Shown here one piece after another: positions 1 to 7,881 of a stretch of 45,891 nt of DNA (its first letter is position 1; each line of letters starts with the position of its first letter). A model generated the notes under the pieces. It saw only the letters and a list, made by a program, of their open reading frames with translations, made no database searches and was not told the DNA's origin. Source of the stretch: Arthrobacter sp. Br18. Its GTDB lineage: Bacteria > Actinomycetota > Actinomycetes > Actinomycetales > Micrococcaceae. The DNA is taken from positions 13,774-59,664 of the forward strand of contig NZ_KI914857.1 in NCBI RefSeq assembly GCF_000520555.1, in the 5' to 3' direction. Made by a program: the position numbers and the translations under genes.

Positions 1-114
1 GTCTGCCTTTTGATGCGTCATGTCGGACCTGCCGTTCGAGTTCGAATCGTTATTTCCCCGGCCGTTTCATCACCCCGATCCTCGGTAGGGTTTAAGTTTC
101 TGCAGGAAACTACT

Positions 115-1398
115 TTGAGGGCGGTCAGGTTGGGGGAGTGGGGGAGGCGGATCATCGCGGCAGTCGCTGCCGCAGCCCTTGTCGCCGGCGCATCCGCACC
201 CGCACCCGCGCAGGCCGCACCCGCATCATCCTCCCTGGTGATCGCACCCGAGGATCAGGGCGCGGACCGGCAGCAGATCCGCGTCGCCACCTACAACGCC
301 GGCCTCACCCGACCGAATGCCGGGGACCTCGTCGGAGACCTGGGTGCTCCCGACGATGCCCAGGCCAGGGCGGTGGCTCAGGTGATCCAGACCAACCAGC
401 CCGACGTCCTGCTGATCAACGAATTCGACTACGACGCCGGGCAGGAAGCGGCCGGGCTGTTCCGCACCAACTACCTGGGCGTGAGCCAACAGGGGCAGGC
501 TCCCGCGGACTACCCCTACTTCTATACCGCGCCGTCCAATACCGGGGTGCCGAGCGGCTCCGACCTGAACAACGACGGAACCGTCGGAGGGCCGGACGAC
601 GCCTACGGCCACGGTGATTTCCAGGGCCAGTCCGGGATGGTGGTCTATTCGAAGTACCCCATCGACAAAGCGGCAGTGCGCACCTTCCAGAACTTCCTGT
701 GGCGCGACATGCCTGGCGCCCGGCTGCCCGTCGACCCGGTGGCCCAGGGCGTCGGCTGGTTCTCCGAGGATGAGTTGGACACGGTGCGGCTCTCCAGCAA
801 GTCACACTGGGACATCCCGGTCACTGTGGGCAACAGGACGGTGCACGTGTTGACGAGCCATCCGACTTCTCCCGTTTTCGACGGCAGTGAGGACCGCAAC
901 GGCAAACGGAACTTCGATGAGATCCGCCTGTGGGCGGACTACATCCAGGGCGGCGAAACGGCCCGGTACATCTACGATGACGACGGCGGCGTGGGCGGGC
1001 TCGGGCACAGCGACCGGTTCGTCATTCTGGGCGACCTCAACAGCGACCCCCGGGACGGCGACTCGCTGCGCGGCTCGATCGACCAGCTGCTGGAGAGCAG
1101 ACAGGTGCAGGACCCCCGACCATCGGCTGACGGCGCCACAGAGGCCTCGGTTCTCCAGGGCGCAGCGAACGCCGGGCACCGGGGCGATCCGCAGCACGAC
1201 ACCGCCGATTTCGACGACCGCGGCGTAGGGAACCTCCGTGCCGACTATGTCCTCCCGTCGAGAACACTTTCGGTGCTGGGGTCGGGGACCTACTGGCCGA
1301 AAGCCGGCACTCCGGGATCCCACCTCACCGGCATTTTTCCGTTTCCCTCGAGCGACCACCGGCTCGTTCACGTCGACGTGAAGCTGAGGAGCTCGTAG
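115..1398 (+). CDS. Secreted endonuclease/exonuclease/phosphatase-family hydrolase
   Basis: Predicted exported phosphohydrolase of the EEP (DNase I-like) superfamily, about 427 aa; the substrate is unknown. Visible EEP motifs are ATYNAG (Asn near residue 61), LLINEFD (metal-ligand Glu near 103), GDLNSDP (Asp 307, Asn 309) and the terminal SSDHRL (Asp 414, His 415). The N-terminus is a signal peptide: a basic stretch, an Ala/Val core and an AQA cleavage site. I chose TTG at 115 because AGGAAA lies at 104-109, 5 nt upstream; an ATG at 10 would put about 35 extra residues before the signal peptide. Residues about 150-162 (DLNNDGTVGGPDD) match an EF-hand-like calcium loop inserted in the fold. 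The family call is firm, the substrate open. Confidence 0.85.
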   Translation: MRAVRLGEWGRRIIAAVAAAALVAGASAPAPAQAAPASSSLVIAPEDQGADRQQIRVATYNAGLTRPNAGDLVGDLGAPDDAQARAVAQVIQTNQPDVLLINEFDYDAGQEAAGLFRTNYLGVSQQGQAPADYPYFYTAPSNTGVPSGSDLNNDGTVGGPDDAYGHGDFQGQSGMVVYSKYPIDKAAVRTFQNFLWRDMPGARLPVDPVAQGVGWFSEDELDTVRLSSKSHWDIPVTVGNRTVHVLTSHPTSPVFDGSEDRNGKRNFDEIRLWADYIQGGETARYIYDDDGGVGGLGHSDRFVILGDLNSDPRDGDSLRGSIDQLLESRQVQDPRPSADGATEASVLQGAANAGHRGDPQHDTADFDDRGVGNLRADYVLPSRTLSVLGSGTYWPKAGTPGSHLTGIFPFPSSDHRLVHVDVKLRSS

Positions 1399-1438
1399 TA
1401 CGCCCGCCGACTGCCCCTCGGGCCGCCGTTAAAGTGAA

Positions 1439-1487
1439 ACTGGCTCCGCGTTCTGCGTATGGGGGAATCGCAGAATGGGGAGCCAGT
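1439..1487. promoter_or_regulatory. Long imperfect inverted repeat before the HTH gene
   Basis: The arms are ACTGGCTCC (1439-1447) with GGAGCCAGT (1479-1487), and inside them TTCTGCG (1451-1457) with CGCAGAA (1469-1475). A 3x3 internal loop separates the two and an 11-nt loop closes the structure. No T-run follows, so it is a poor intrinsic terminator for the upstream hydrolase. Its right arm covers the expected -35 position of the TATACT promoter at 1496, so it may be an operator or a leader structure. Confidence 0.5.
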
Positions 1488-1495
1488 GATTTCAG

Positions 1496-1501
1496 TATAC
1501 T
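1496..1501 (+). promoter_or_regulatory. Putative -10 hexamer TATACT of the HTH/7-TM pair
   Basis: TATACT matches the housekeeping -10 consensus closely and lies about 38 nt before the chosen ATG at 1539. The -35 region would fall near 1473-1478, inside the inverted repeat, and is not a good TTGACA match. Confidence 0.45.
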
Positions 1502-1538
1502 TCCATGGGAGCACGATACGTCCAATCGGAAGGTGATG

Positions 1539-2273
1539 ATGGCCGTCACAGCCAAAGCGTTCCAGCTGTGGCGATCCCGGATCGCTCCGAACGACACCGT
1601 TTCCGACGTCTGCCGCACGGCCGGCATCAAGCGCTCCACCCTTGCCCAGCAGCTGGTCCGGGGGAAAGTCTCAGTGGGTACCGTTATTGCCATCGCCCGG
1701 GGGTACTCGGAAGACCCCGTGCAGGCGCTGGCCGAGTTCGAGGGTTATCGGGACCTCGGGTCGAGCCTGCGTCCTCCGACAGACGCCGAGCTGGTGAGCC
1801 AGGTGTCCCATATCGACATCCTGCGGCTGCTGGTTGCGCGAAGTGAGGACAGGGAGCGCGCCGGCGACACCGTGGAGCTGGAGCTGGCACCCTTTCCACA
1901 CCGGAATTCACTGCGGGCGTGGGTCGAGGCGATCGACCCGGGGGACCTGCGGCAAAGCCTCGCTGCCCGCACCGGGGTCGCGCGGCAGAACCTCTCGGCG
2001 CAGCTGACCGCGGGCAGGCTGAGCCCCGAGCTCGCCGTGGAGGCCGCCAGGATTGCGGGGGTGTCGCTCACGAGCGGGCTGGTGGTGACGGGTCTGCTGA
2101 CCCCGGAGGAAGGCGGCTGGCCGGACCGCGGAAGGGGACGAGCCCTCTGGGCCCTGACCGATATCGAGCTGGTGCAGCTCGCCCGGGACCGCCTGGAAAT
2201 TCTCGGGAAGCAGCTGCGGAAGGCTGAGCTCGAGGACGGTCACGATCAAGCGATATGGGAGAACCTCGGATGA
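1539..2273 (+). CDS. Helix-turn-helix protein with duplicated HTH half
   Basis: A 244-aa protein, probably a DNA-binding regulator. Two regions resemble each other: residues about 11-70 (DVCRTAGIKRSTLAQQLVRG followed by a helical stretch) and about 127-192 (QSLAARTGVARQNLSAQLTAG followed by a similar stretch), each like an XRE-type HTH. ATG 1539 is preferred because GGAAGG (1528-1533) is 5 nt upstream; the reading frame is open further upstream, but only across the inverted repeat. The stop overlaps the next start as ATGA, so the membrane protein downstream is probably translationally coupled. I do not recognise a named family. A regulator that works with the membrane partner is inference. 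Confidence 0.7.
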   Translation: MAVTAKAFQLWRSRIAPNDTVSDVCRTAGIKRSTLAQQLVRGKVSVGTVIAIARGYSEDPVQALAEFEGYRDLGSSLRPPTDAELVSQVSHIDILRLLVARSEDRERAGDTVELELAPFPHRNSLRAWVEAIDPGDLRQSLAARTGVARQNLSAQLTAGRLSPELAVEAARIAGVSLTSGLVVTGLLTPEEGGWPDRGRGRALWALTDIELVQLARDRLEILGKQLRKAELEDGHDQAIWENLG

Positions 2274-2995
2274 GCGTTGTGGCACTTCAGTGGGTGGCGC
2301 TGGCGGCGTGCCTGCTCGGAGCAGCAACCCGCCTTCCCGATATACACCGGGGACGCGGCAGGGGTGTCTTCACCGCCCTCGTACTGTTGTCCGTTGCCGT
2401 GGGCCTTTCCCTTCGGCCCATCTACCTTGCGGTGGATCAGCTACTGGGCGGCGTCAATCTGGCCAATCTGGTGATCCGCATGGCCCTTTACGCGGTTTTC
2501 GTCCTCCTGGGCCTGAGGATGGTGGCCGCGTTCGACGCCCCGCGGGCACGGAAATTCATCCTCGGACCACTGGGGATCGCCGTCCTCGTTGCCACGGTGG
2601 GAGCCACGGTGTACTTCTTCGTCCAGAGTGACCTGTCCTACAGTTCCACGGGCCTTGGCGCCTTCGAGGACCAGGAAGCGGTGCAGCACTACAGCGAAGT
2701 GGGGCGGCTCTATCCGGGATACGTGGCCGCCTGCCTCGTCGGCCCGTCCCTTGCCTCTGTGGTCAACAGCGGCGCCCGTTTTCTTCACCGGCTGGCCGGG
2801 GCCTTCCTTGCACTGGGTTTCGGCACTGTCACCCTGTTCGCGGCGCTCCGGCTTCTGGGGGTGGAACTGGCCGCGTGGAACATCATCCTGCCCTTCAGCG
2901 CCATCCTCTGCGTGGTGCTGGGTCTCTGCCTGATCTGGCTCAGCAGGCGGCGCGCTGCGCACAGCGGCGGCCGCTCGAACCTGCTCGCGCAGTAG
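2270..2995 (+). CDS. Seven-helix integral membrane protein (MAB_1171c-like)
   Basis: A 241-aa polytopic membrane protein with about seven hydrophobic segments: roughly residues 3-19, 28-48, 55-80, 90-112, 148-168, 178-200 and 205-225. It has a short basic C-terminal tail. The N-terminal pattern (ALQW...RLPDI...GVF, then L..P.Y...D.LLGG.N.ANL) resembles the actinobacterial MAB_1171c-type putative transporters often found beside XRE genes; this is recalled family knowledge, not a search. The ATG at 2270 overlaps the upstream TGA. A sensory or export role is inferred only from the pairing. Confidence 0.65.
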   Translation: MSVVALQWVALAACLLGAATRLPDIHRGRGRGVFTALVLLSVAVGLSLRPIYLAVDQLLGGVNLANLVIRMALYAVFVLLGLRMVAAFDAPRARKFILGPLGIAVLVATVGATVYFFVQSDLSYSSTGLGAFEDQEAVQHYSEVGRLYPGYVAACLVGPSLASVVNSGARFLHRLAGAFLALGFGTVTLFAALRLLGVELAAWNIILPFSAILCVVLGLCLIWLSRRRAAHSGGRSNLLAQ

Positions 2996-3111
2996 CCGCC
3001 GGAGCGATCCTGGTGGCCTGACGTGCCCTGGCCTGTCAATAGTGACCGAACTGTGTCCTGGTGCTATTCACGTTTTCATCATCGTGTGTCAAAATTATGA
3101 ATATGTAACTG

Positions 3112-3135
3112 CCGCTGACCGTGGGGGGTCAGCGG
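3112..3135. other. 9-bp hairpin in convergent intergenic region
   Basis: CCGCTGACC (3112-3120) pairs perfectly with GGTCAGCGG (3127-3135) across a 6-nt loop. It lies between the convergent 7-TM gene and ptsH, just left of the stronger terminator. It may add to termination in either direction. Confidence 0.4.
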
Positions 3136-3151
3136 ATCGTTATTAAAACCA

Positions 3152-3193
3152 GCAGGTGCGTCCATTAGAACGGGTGGACGCACCTGCTTTTTT
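3152..3193 (+). terminator. Intrinsic terminator after the 7-TM gene
   Basis: A 13-bp perfect stem, GCAGGTGCGTCCA (3152-3164) with its complement (3175-3187), has a 10-nt loop and is followed by six T (3188-3193). On the minus strand the stem is followed by GGTTTTAAT, so it may also end the fru operon transcript. Confidence 0.85.
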
Positions 3194-3211
3194 CGAGGGA
3201 CGCGCCGCCGG

Positions 3212-3490
3212 CTACTCGGCGTCGTGATCCGTTTCGATGATTCTCGCCAGTGTCTCCAGCGCGTCCTCGGCGCCGTCGCCCTCAGCTCGGAGGACCACGA
3301 CGTCGCCGTGCGATGCGCCGAGGCTCATGAGCGACAGGATGCTCGACGCGTCCATCGCCTCCTCCGCGGGCTCGCCCTCCAGCGCGATGGTGACTTCCAG
3401 GGGAATCTCCCCCGCCGCCTCGGCGAAGATCGAAGCGGGGCGGGCGTGCAGGCCTACGCGGCTTGCCACTGCTGCTTTGCGTTCTGCCAT
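3212..3490 (-). CDS. ptsH: Phosphocarrier protein HPr
   Basis: Cytosolic phosphocarrier that receives phosphate from PEP via enzyme I and passes it to the EIIA domain of the PTS permease. It has 92 aa, close to the usual size. The active-site His15 lies in VGLHARPAS, and Ser50 in SSILSLMSLG aligns with the regulatory Ser46 of Firmicute HPr. It is last in the fru operon, 41 nt after fruA, with GAAGGA about 7 nt before ATG 3490. No enzyme I gene (ptsI) lies in this window, so that component must be encoded elsewhere. Confidence 0.95.
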   Translation of the reverse strand: MAERKAAVASRVGLHARPASIFAEAAGEIPLEVTIALEGEPAEEAMDASSILSLMSLGASHGDVVVLRAEGDGAEDALETLARIIETDHDAE

Positions 3491-3531
3491 GGTGTGTTCC
3501 TTCTGGTTGATGGACCTACTACTGGTGGCGC

Positions 3532-5634
3532 CTATGCCGCTACCGTTTCAGCGGGGACCGCATCCTTCCGCCGTGCTGCGTGACGCTTGAGTGCGACGAC
3601 GAGAAGTGCGGAGATGATCGTGCCCACGAGAATCGACACCATAAACATAACCACGTTGCCGATGGCGAAGAAGACGAAGATTCCGCCGTGGGGTGCCTGG
3701 GAGGTGACTCCGGTTCCCATGATCATCGCGCCGGTGACTGCTGCGCCGACCATCGAGGAGGGGATCACGCGCAGGGGATCCGCGGCTGCGAAGGGAATTG
3801 CGCCCTCCGAAATGAATGCCGCGCCCAGTAGCCAGGCCGCCTTGCCGTTCTCCCTTTCCGCTACCGAGAACCGGTTGCGGTCGATAACTGTGGCAAGGGC
3901 CATCGCCAGGGGCGGCACCATCCCGGCGGCCATGACGGCCGGCATGATCTGCCAGGGGGCCTGGTTGTCGATGGCGCCCGCACCGAGGCCGGCGACCGCG
4001 AAGGAGTAGGCCACCTTGTTCACGGGGCCCCCGAGGTCGATGGCCATCATGAGGCCGAGGATCACGCCGAGACCGAGGGCCGCGGTTCCGGTGAGGCCTG
4101 ACAGCCAGTCGTTCAGACCGACGGTCAGGGCGGCAATCGGTCCGCCGAGCACGAGGAACATGAGGCCCGAGGCGACGATTGATGCAACGAGCGGAATGAT
4201 GACCACGGGCATGAGGCTGCGCAGCCAGCGGGGAACGGCAATGCGGCCGATCATCAGGGCCACGTACCCTGCGAGCAGGCCGCCGACGATACCGCCGAGG
4301 AAGCCGGCGCCCATGAAGCCCGCCACCGCACCGGCCACGAAGCCGGGGGCGATGCCCGGGCGGTCGGCGAGGGCGTAGGCGATGTAGCCTGCGAGCGCCG
4401 GCACCAGGAAGGCGAGCGAGAGTTGGCCGATCTTGAACGCCACGGCGCCGAGGTACTGGGCCAGGCCCCCTTCGGGCAGGTTCAGCAGGCTGTTCTCCAG
4501 GACGACAACGTCCGCCGTCTCGGTGATGAGGTAGCCGCCGAGCAGGAAGCCGAGCGCGATCAGGAGCCCGCCGCCGGCCACGAACGGGATCATATAGCTG
4601 ACACCGGTGAGGAGGGCCCGCTTCAGCGTGCTGCCGATGCTGTCCTTGCCGCCGTCGTCGTCGGCCTGCTCACCGCCTGCTGTTCCGGCAACGCGCCGGG
4701 CATTCGGGTTCCTCGCTGCCGCCACTGCTTCGTCGACCATGACACCGGGCTCGTCGATTCCGCGCTTGACGGGCGAGCTGATGACCGGGAGGCCGGCGAA
4801 GCGCGCCTTGTCGCGGACGTCGACGTCGACGGCGAAAATCACCGCATCAGCGGCGGCGATGACCGAGGGATCCATCGGGGTTGCGCCCGAGGAGCCCTGG
4901 GTCTCGACCTGGAGATCGATGCCGCGTTCTTTTGCGGCGGCTACGAGGGAGTCCGCAGCCATATAGGTGTGGGCGATGCCCGTGGGGCATGCCGTCACTG
5001 CGACGAGGCGGCGGACCTCGCCCTTCGTCCCGCTGTGCGTATCCGGACCTCCTTGCGCATGCGGCCCGCTCTGTGGGTCCGGGCTGCCGCGCCCGACGGC
5101 GGAAGCACCGGCAACGGTCGCGCCCTGCGCCGGGCCGCCGCTGGTAGCGGCGTCCTGCTTCGGTGCGCTCTGGGCGGCGGCGCCGGTTCCCAGCGCCCCC
5201 TCGACGAGCCGCACCACGTCCTCGTTGGTCTCGGCCGCCCGAAGCGAGGCGGTGAAGTCTTTCCGGATGAGTGACCGCGCAAGCTTGGACAGCAGCTTCA
5301 GGTGCTCCTGGTCGGCGCCGTCGGGAGCCGCGATGAAGAACACGAGGTCCGCGGGCCCGTCCTTGGCACCGAAGTCGACGCTGGGGGACAGGCGTGCCAT
5401 GGCGAGCGTCGGTACGAGCACGGCTTTGGACCGGCAATGGGGAATGGCGATGCCGCCGGGAACCCCGGTGGCGGTTTTTTCCTCCCGGGCCATGGCATCG
5501 GCATACAGGCCGTCCACTTCGCTGGAGCGGCCCTGCCCGGCGACCTGTTCCGCCAGGTAGCGGATCACCGATGCCCGTTCTGTTCCAAGGTTCGAATCCA
5601 GAGTGACAAGCTCCGGAGTGATGAGATCGGACAT
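3532..5634 (-). CDS. fruA: Fructose-specific PTS permease EIIABC
   Basis: Membrane permease that imports fructose and phosphorylates it to fructose 1-phosphate. Domain order over 700 aa: EIIA about 1-150 with the phospho-acceptor His66 in GIAIPHCRS; a Gly/Ser/Pro-rich linker about 150-205; EIIB about 208-305 with Cys216 in VTACPTGIAHTYMAA; then a multi-helix EIIC about 335-700. The start at 5634 follows an AGGAGG site and overlaps the fruK stop by one base (TAATG). The frame is open upstream to 6012, but that stretch overlaps fruK and is rejected. Its product is the substrate of the adjacent FruK. Confidence 0.95.
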   Translation of the reverse strand: MSDLITPELVTLDSNLGTERASVIRYLAEQVAGQGRSSEVDGLYADAMAREEKTATGVPGGIAIPHCRSKAVLVPTLAMARLSPSVDFGAKDGPADLVFFIAAPDGADQEHLKLLSKLARSLIRKDFTASLRAAETNEDVVRLVEGALGTGAAAQSAPKQDAATSGGPAQGATVAGASAVGRGSPDPQSGPHAQGGPDTHSGTKGEVRRLVAVTACPTGIAHTYMAADSLVAAAKERGIDLQVETQGSSGATPMDPSVIAAADAVIFAVDVDVRDKARFAGLPVISSPVKRGIDEPGVMVDEAVAAARNPNARRVAGTAGGEQADDDGGKDSIGSTLKRALLTGVSYMIPFVAGGGLLIALGFLLGGYLITETADVVVLENSLLNLPEGGLAQYLGAVAFKIGQLSLAFLVPALAGYIAYALADRPGIAPGFVAGAVAGFMGAGFLGGIVGGLLAGYVALMIGRIAVPRWLRSLMPVVIIPLVASIVASGLMFLVLGGPIAALTVGLNDWLSGLTGTAALGLGVILGLMMAIDLGGPVNKVAYSFAVAGLGAGAIDNQAPWQIMPAVMAAGMVPPLAMALATVIDRNRFSVAERENGKAAWLLGAAFISEGAIPFAAADPLRVIPSSMVGAAVTGAMIMGTGVTSQAPHGGIFVFFAIGNVVMFMVSILVGTIISALLVVALKRHAARRKDAVPAETVAA

Positions 5635-6656
5635 TAGACTTCCTCCTGTGCAAAGGGTGTTGCGGGGGGTGCAGTTGCGCTTCGGTCGGTGACCGGAAAA
5701 ACAGCGGATAGTTTCGTGACTGTTACTGCGGCCGGCGTGGTTTGTGCCAGGGAGGGCACCGCGGAGCCCGGCAGTGATGCCGCGGCGGAGCCGTGGGCCA
5801 CTGCCTGGCGCAGGCAGTTCTCGGGAAGTTCGCCTGCGCCATGGGCCAGCAGGTATCCGGCAAGCGCCGAATCGCCCGCACCTACGGTTGAGCGTGCCAC
5901 CACCGGTGGGTGGGAAGCGTGCCAGGCACCCCGGGAGGTGACAAGCAGCGCACCGCGCGAACCGAGGGTGGCCAGGACGGCGCCGACACCGGCGCTGACC
6001 AGGACGCCGCACGCCCGGGCGGCCAGCCCGGGATCTTTCTCCAGGGCATCGCCATTCCCGACACCGGAAAGCTCCGCGAGCTCTTCGGCATTCGGTTTGA
6101 GGAGATCCGGTGGGCTTTGTCCTCCGGCGGCTTCCGCCAGGGGAAGGCCCGAGGAGTCGACCGCGATCAACGGCGCCGCGGCACCATACCTATCCCGAAC
6201 GGCAGCGACGACAGTGGTGTAGAAATCGGGGGGGACTCCGGGGGGGAGCGATCCGGCAAGGACGAGCCACTGCGCGCCCTCGGATTCGCTGACTACCAGC
6301 GCGAGGAGCGCCTCGACCTGGTCCGGGTCGAGCGTGGGACCGGGTTCGTTGATCTTCGTGGTCGTGCCGTCCGGTTCGGTGAGCGCGGTGTTGATGCGAA
6401 GCGGCATGCCGATGATCAGGTTCCGGTACGGCACCCCTGCATCCCGCAGCCCGGCAAGGACCGGGTCGCCGTCATCACCGGGCAGGAGGGCAAGGGAGGG
6501 TACTGCGGAGACGGTCAGTGCACGGCTGACGTTGACGCCCTTCCCTCCAGCTTCCTGCGCGGCCCCCGACGCGCGCTGCACGGCACCCCGCGCAAGGGGC
6601 AGGGCGAGTTCCACCGTTCGGTCGATGCTCGGATTGGCGGTGAGGGTGAGAATCAC
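5634..6656 (-). CDS. fruK: 1-phosphofructokinase
   Basis: Cytosolic PfkB/ribokinase-family kinase converting fructose 1-phosphate to fructose 1,6-bisphosphate, the second step after FruA. Family signatures are NPSIDRTV at the N-terminus, GGKGVNVSRAL, and the catalytic VGAGDS with its base Asp around residues 255-262. The length of 340 aa is slightly above the usual 310-320 because of a C-terminal tail. It starts with GTG at 6656 and overlaps the upstream regulator stop as GTGA, with GAGGTGG upstream. Confidence 0.93.
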   Translation of the reverse strand: MILTLTANPSIDRTVELALPLARGAVQRASGAAQEAGGKGVNVSRALTVSAVPSLALLPGDDGDPVLAGLRDAGVPYRNLIIGMPLRINTALTEPDGTTTKINEPGPTLDPDQVEALLALVVSESEGAQWLVLAGSLPPGVPPDFYTTVVAAVRDRYGAAAPLIAVDSSGLPLAEAAGGQSPPDLLKPNAEELAELSGVGNGDALEKDPGLAARACGVLVSAGVGAVLATLGSRGALLVTSRGAWHASHPPVVARSTVGAGDSALAGYLLAHGAGELPENCLRQAVAHGSAAASLPGSAVPSLAQTTPAAVTVTKLSAVFPVTDRSATAPPATPFAQEEV

Positions 6657-7420
6657 GCGATCACCACCTCGACATCAGCATCGGCGAACGCTGCTGCGAG
6701 AGCGGCGTCCGGCATGAGATCAGTGACGAGTGCATCGATATCCTCCAGGGAAGCGAAACTGACGAGGGTCTCTTCGTTGAACTTCGAACTGTCGGCCAGC
6801 AGAACCACGCGTCGAGCTGAGCGGACGATTGCCGTCTTCACCGCGGCTTCATCGGCATCGGGAGTGCTGAGGCCGAAATCACCCGAGACACCGTTGGCGC
6901 CCACGAATGCGACGTCGGCACGGAGCCTGCCGAAGCGGGCCACGGTCCCGCTTCCGACGGCAGCGCTGGTGGGCGCCCGCACCCGTCCGCCCACCAGTTC
7001 CACCTGCAGGGACGAACCGACTGCGCGGTTAGCAACGGGAACGGCGTGGGTGATCACGGTCAGGCCGGGCAGATCGGCCGCAGCGAGGAGCCCGGCGAGT
7101 GCCCCTGTGGTGGTGCCGGCGTCAAGCACGATGGCTCCGGTGGCGGGAACCATCTCCAGGGCAGCCTGGGCGATCCGCAGTTTCTGCGATGTGTGCGCGG
7201 CTTCGCGACTGGTCAGGCTCGGCTCATTCGTCGTCGCGGAACTTTCAGCGATTGCGCCGCCGTGGACCCGGCGGAGCACTCCATCCCGTTCGAGCAGGGC
7301 GAGGTCGCGCCGCACGGTCTCCTTGGTGATGGCGAAGCGCGAAGAAAGCCCCGCGACAGTGACCCGGCCATCGGCGGACACCAGATTGCTGATCTGTCGG
7401 TATCGTTCTTCGGCGAACAT
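6653..7420 (-). CDS. fruR: DeoR-family regulator of the fru operon
   Basis: A 255-aa transcription factor. The N-terminal DeoR helix-turn-helix (about residues 6-57: ERYRQISNLV...VTVAGLSSRF...TKETVRRDLALLERDGVLRRVHGG) is followed by a sugar-phosphate-sensing DeoRC domain (about 75-230). It is first gene of the operon and overlaps fruK. By family precedent it should repress the operon and be relieved by a fructose phosphate, though the effector cannot be read from the sequence. A putative promoter and dyad lie just upstream. Confidence 0.9.
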   Translation of the reverse strand: MFAEERYRQISNLVSADGRVTVAGLSSRFAITKETVRRDLALLERDGVLRRVHGGAIAESSATTNEPSLTSREAAHTSQKLRIAQAALEMVPATGAIVLDAGTTTGALAGLLAAADLPGLTVITHAVPVANRAVGSSLQVELVGGRVRAPTSAAVGSGTVARFGRLRADVAFVGANGVSGDFGLSTPDADEAAVKTAIVRSARRVVLLADSSKFNEETLVSFASLEDIDALVTDLMPDAALAAAFADADVEVVIA

Positions 7421-7458
7421 CCGTAGCTCCGATGCTGGGGGAAATCTTCGATAATGTG

Positions 7459-7509
7459 AGATTAGACCCGCCTATCTGTTCAAGTCAAGACTATTGAGCG
7501 AGATTCAAT
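7459..7509 (-). promoter_or_regulatory. Putative fru operon promoter and operator
   Basis: On the minus strand TTGACT (7488-7483) and TAATCT (7464-7459) are separated by 18 nt. This would place the transcript start about 30 nt before the DeoR-type gene. Immediately upstream is the dyad ATTGA-N7-TCAAT (7493-7509), a candidate binding site for FruR or another factor. There is no experimental support in the sequence itself. Confidence 0.55.
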
Positions 7510-7634
7510 CACAAACGCAGATCCACGGCGGCGACCCGGAGCAGGGGCGGCGGTCCTGCAGACCGCACCCGTCCGCTGCGGTCCGGCAAGCAGGACTGCG
7601 GCCACGCCGCGTGGGAATATCGAAAGTAAACAAA

Positions 7635-7718
7635 GTGCATATTGCACGAAGTGCAATGATCGATATCAATATCCTGTATCGATTGCATTTCATCGGGAAG
7701 GATCTGATGCAATGCAAT
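7635..7718. repeat. Cluster of TTGCA/TGCAA palindromic boxes
   Basis: ATTGCAC-GAA-GTGCAAT (7641-7657) is a perfect 7-3-7 inverted repeat. It overlaps a second one, GTGCA-TAT-TGCAC (7635-7647). Further boxes are ATTGCAT (7682-7688) and the inverted ATGCAAT (7707-7713), followed directly by another TGCAAT (7713-7718). GATATCAAT also occurs twice nearby. The surrounding 120 nt are clearly poorer in GC than the rest of the window. This looks like a multi-site operator or an acquired fragment. Confidence 0.5.
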
Positions 7719-7881
7719 TGGCGATATCAATCCCACGGCCGGTGATATTCAGGACCGGAGTCGGGCGGCGTGGTCGGCGGCAGTGGCTGTTCAGCCCGCC
7801 GACGGGATCGCCGCGCTGGCATGGAGGGTTGACTCTCCCGGGACCGGCTGGCGGAGTGTGCACCAACCTAGAAAGGCCTTG

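Noticed and set aside
4423-5274. Long plus-strand open frame opposite fruA
   Set aside because: It is antisense to the EIIA/EIIB region, where conserved motifs prove the minus-strand reading. High GC makes long empty frames common.
5635-6012. N-terminal extension of fruA
   Set aside because: It overlaps fruK, and AGGAGG plus the TAATG junction fix the start at 5634.
5910-7454. 514-codon plus-strand open frame opposite fruK and the DeoR gene
   Set aside because: Both antisense genes have intact family motifs and overlap-coupled starts; the plus frame has no ribosome site or recognisable domain.
7494-7745. 83-codon open frame between the fru operon and the glsB-type gene
   Set aside because: No ribosome site, atypical composition, and it covers the promoter and palindromes.
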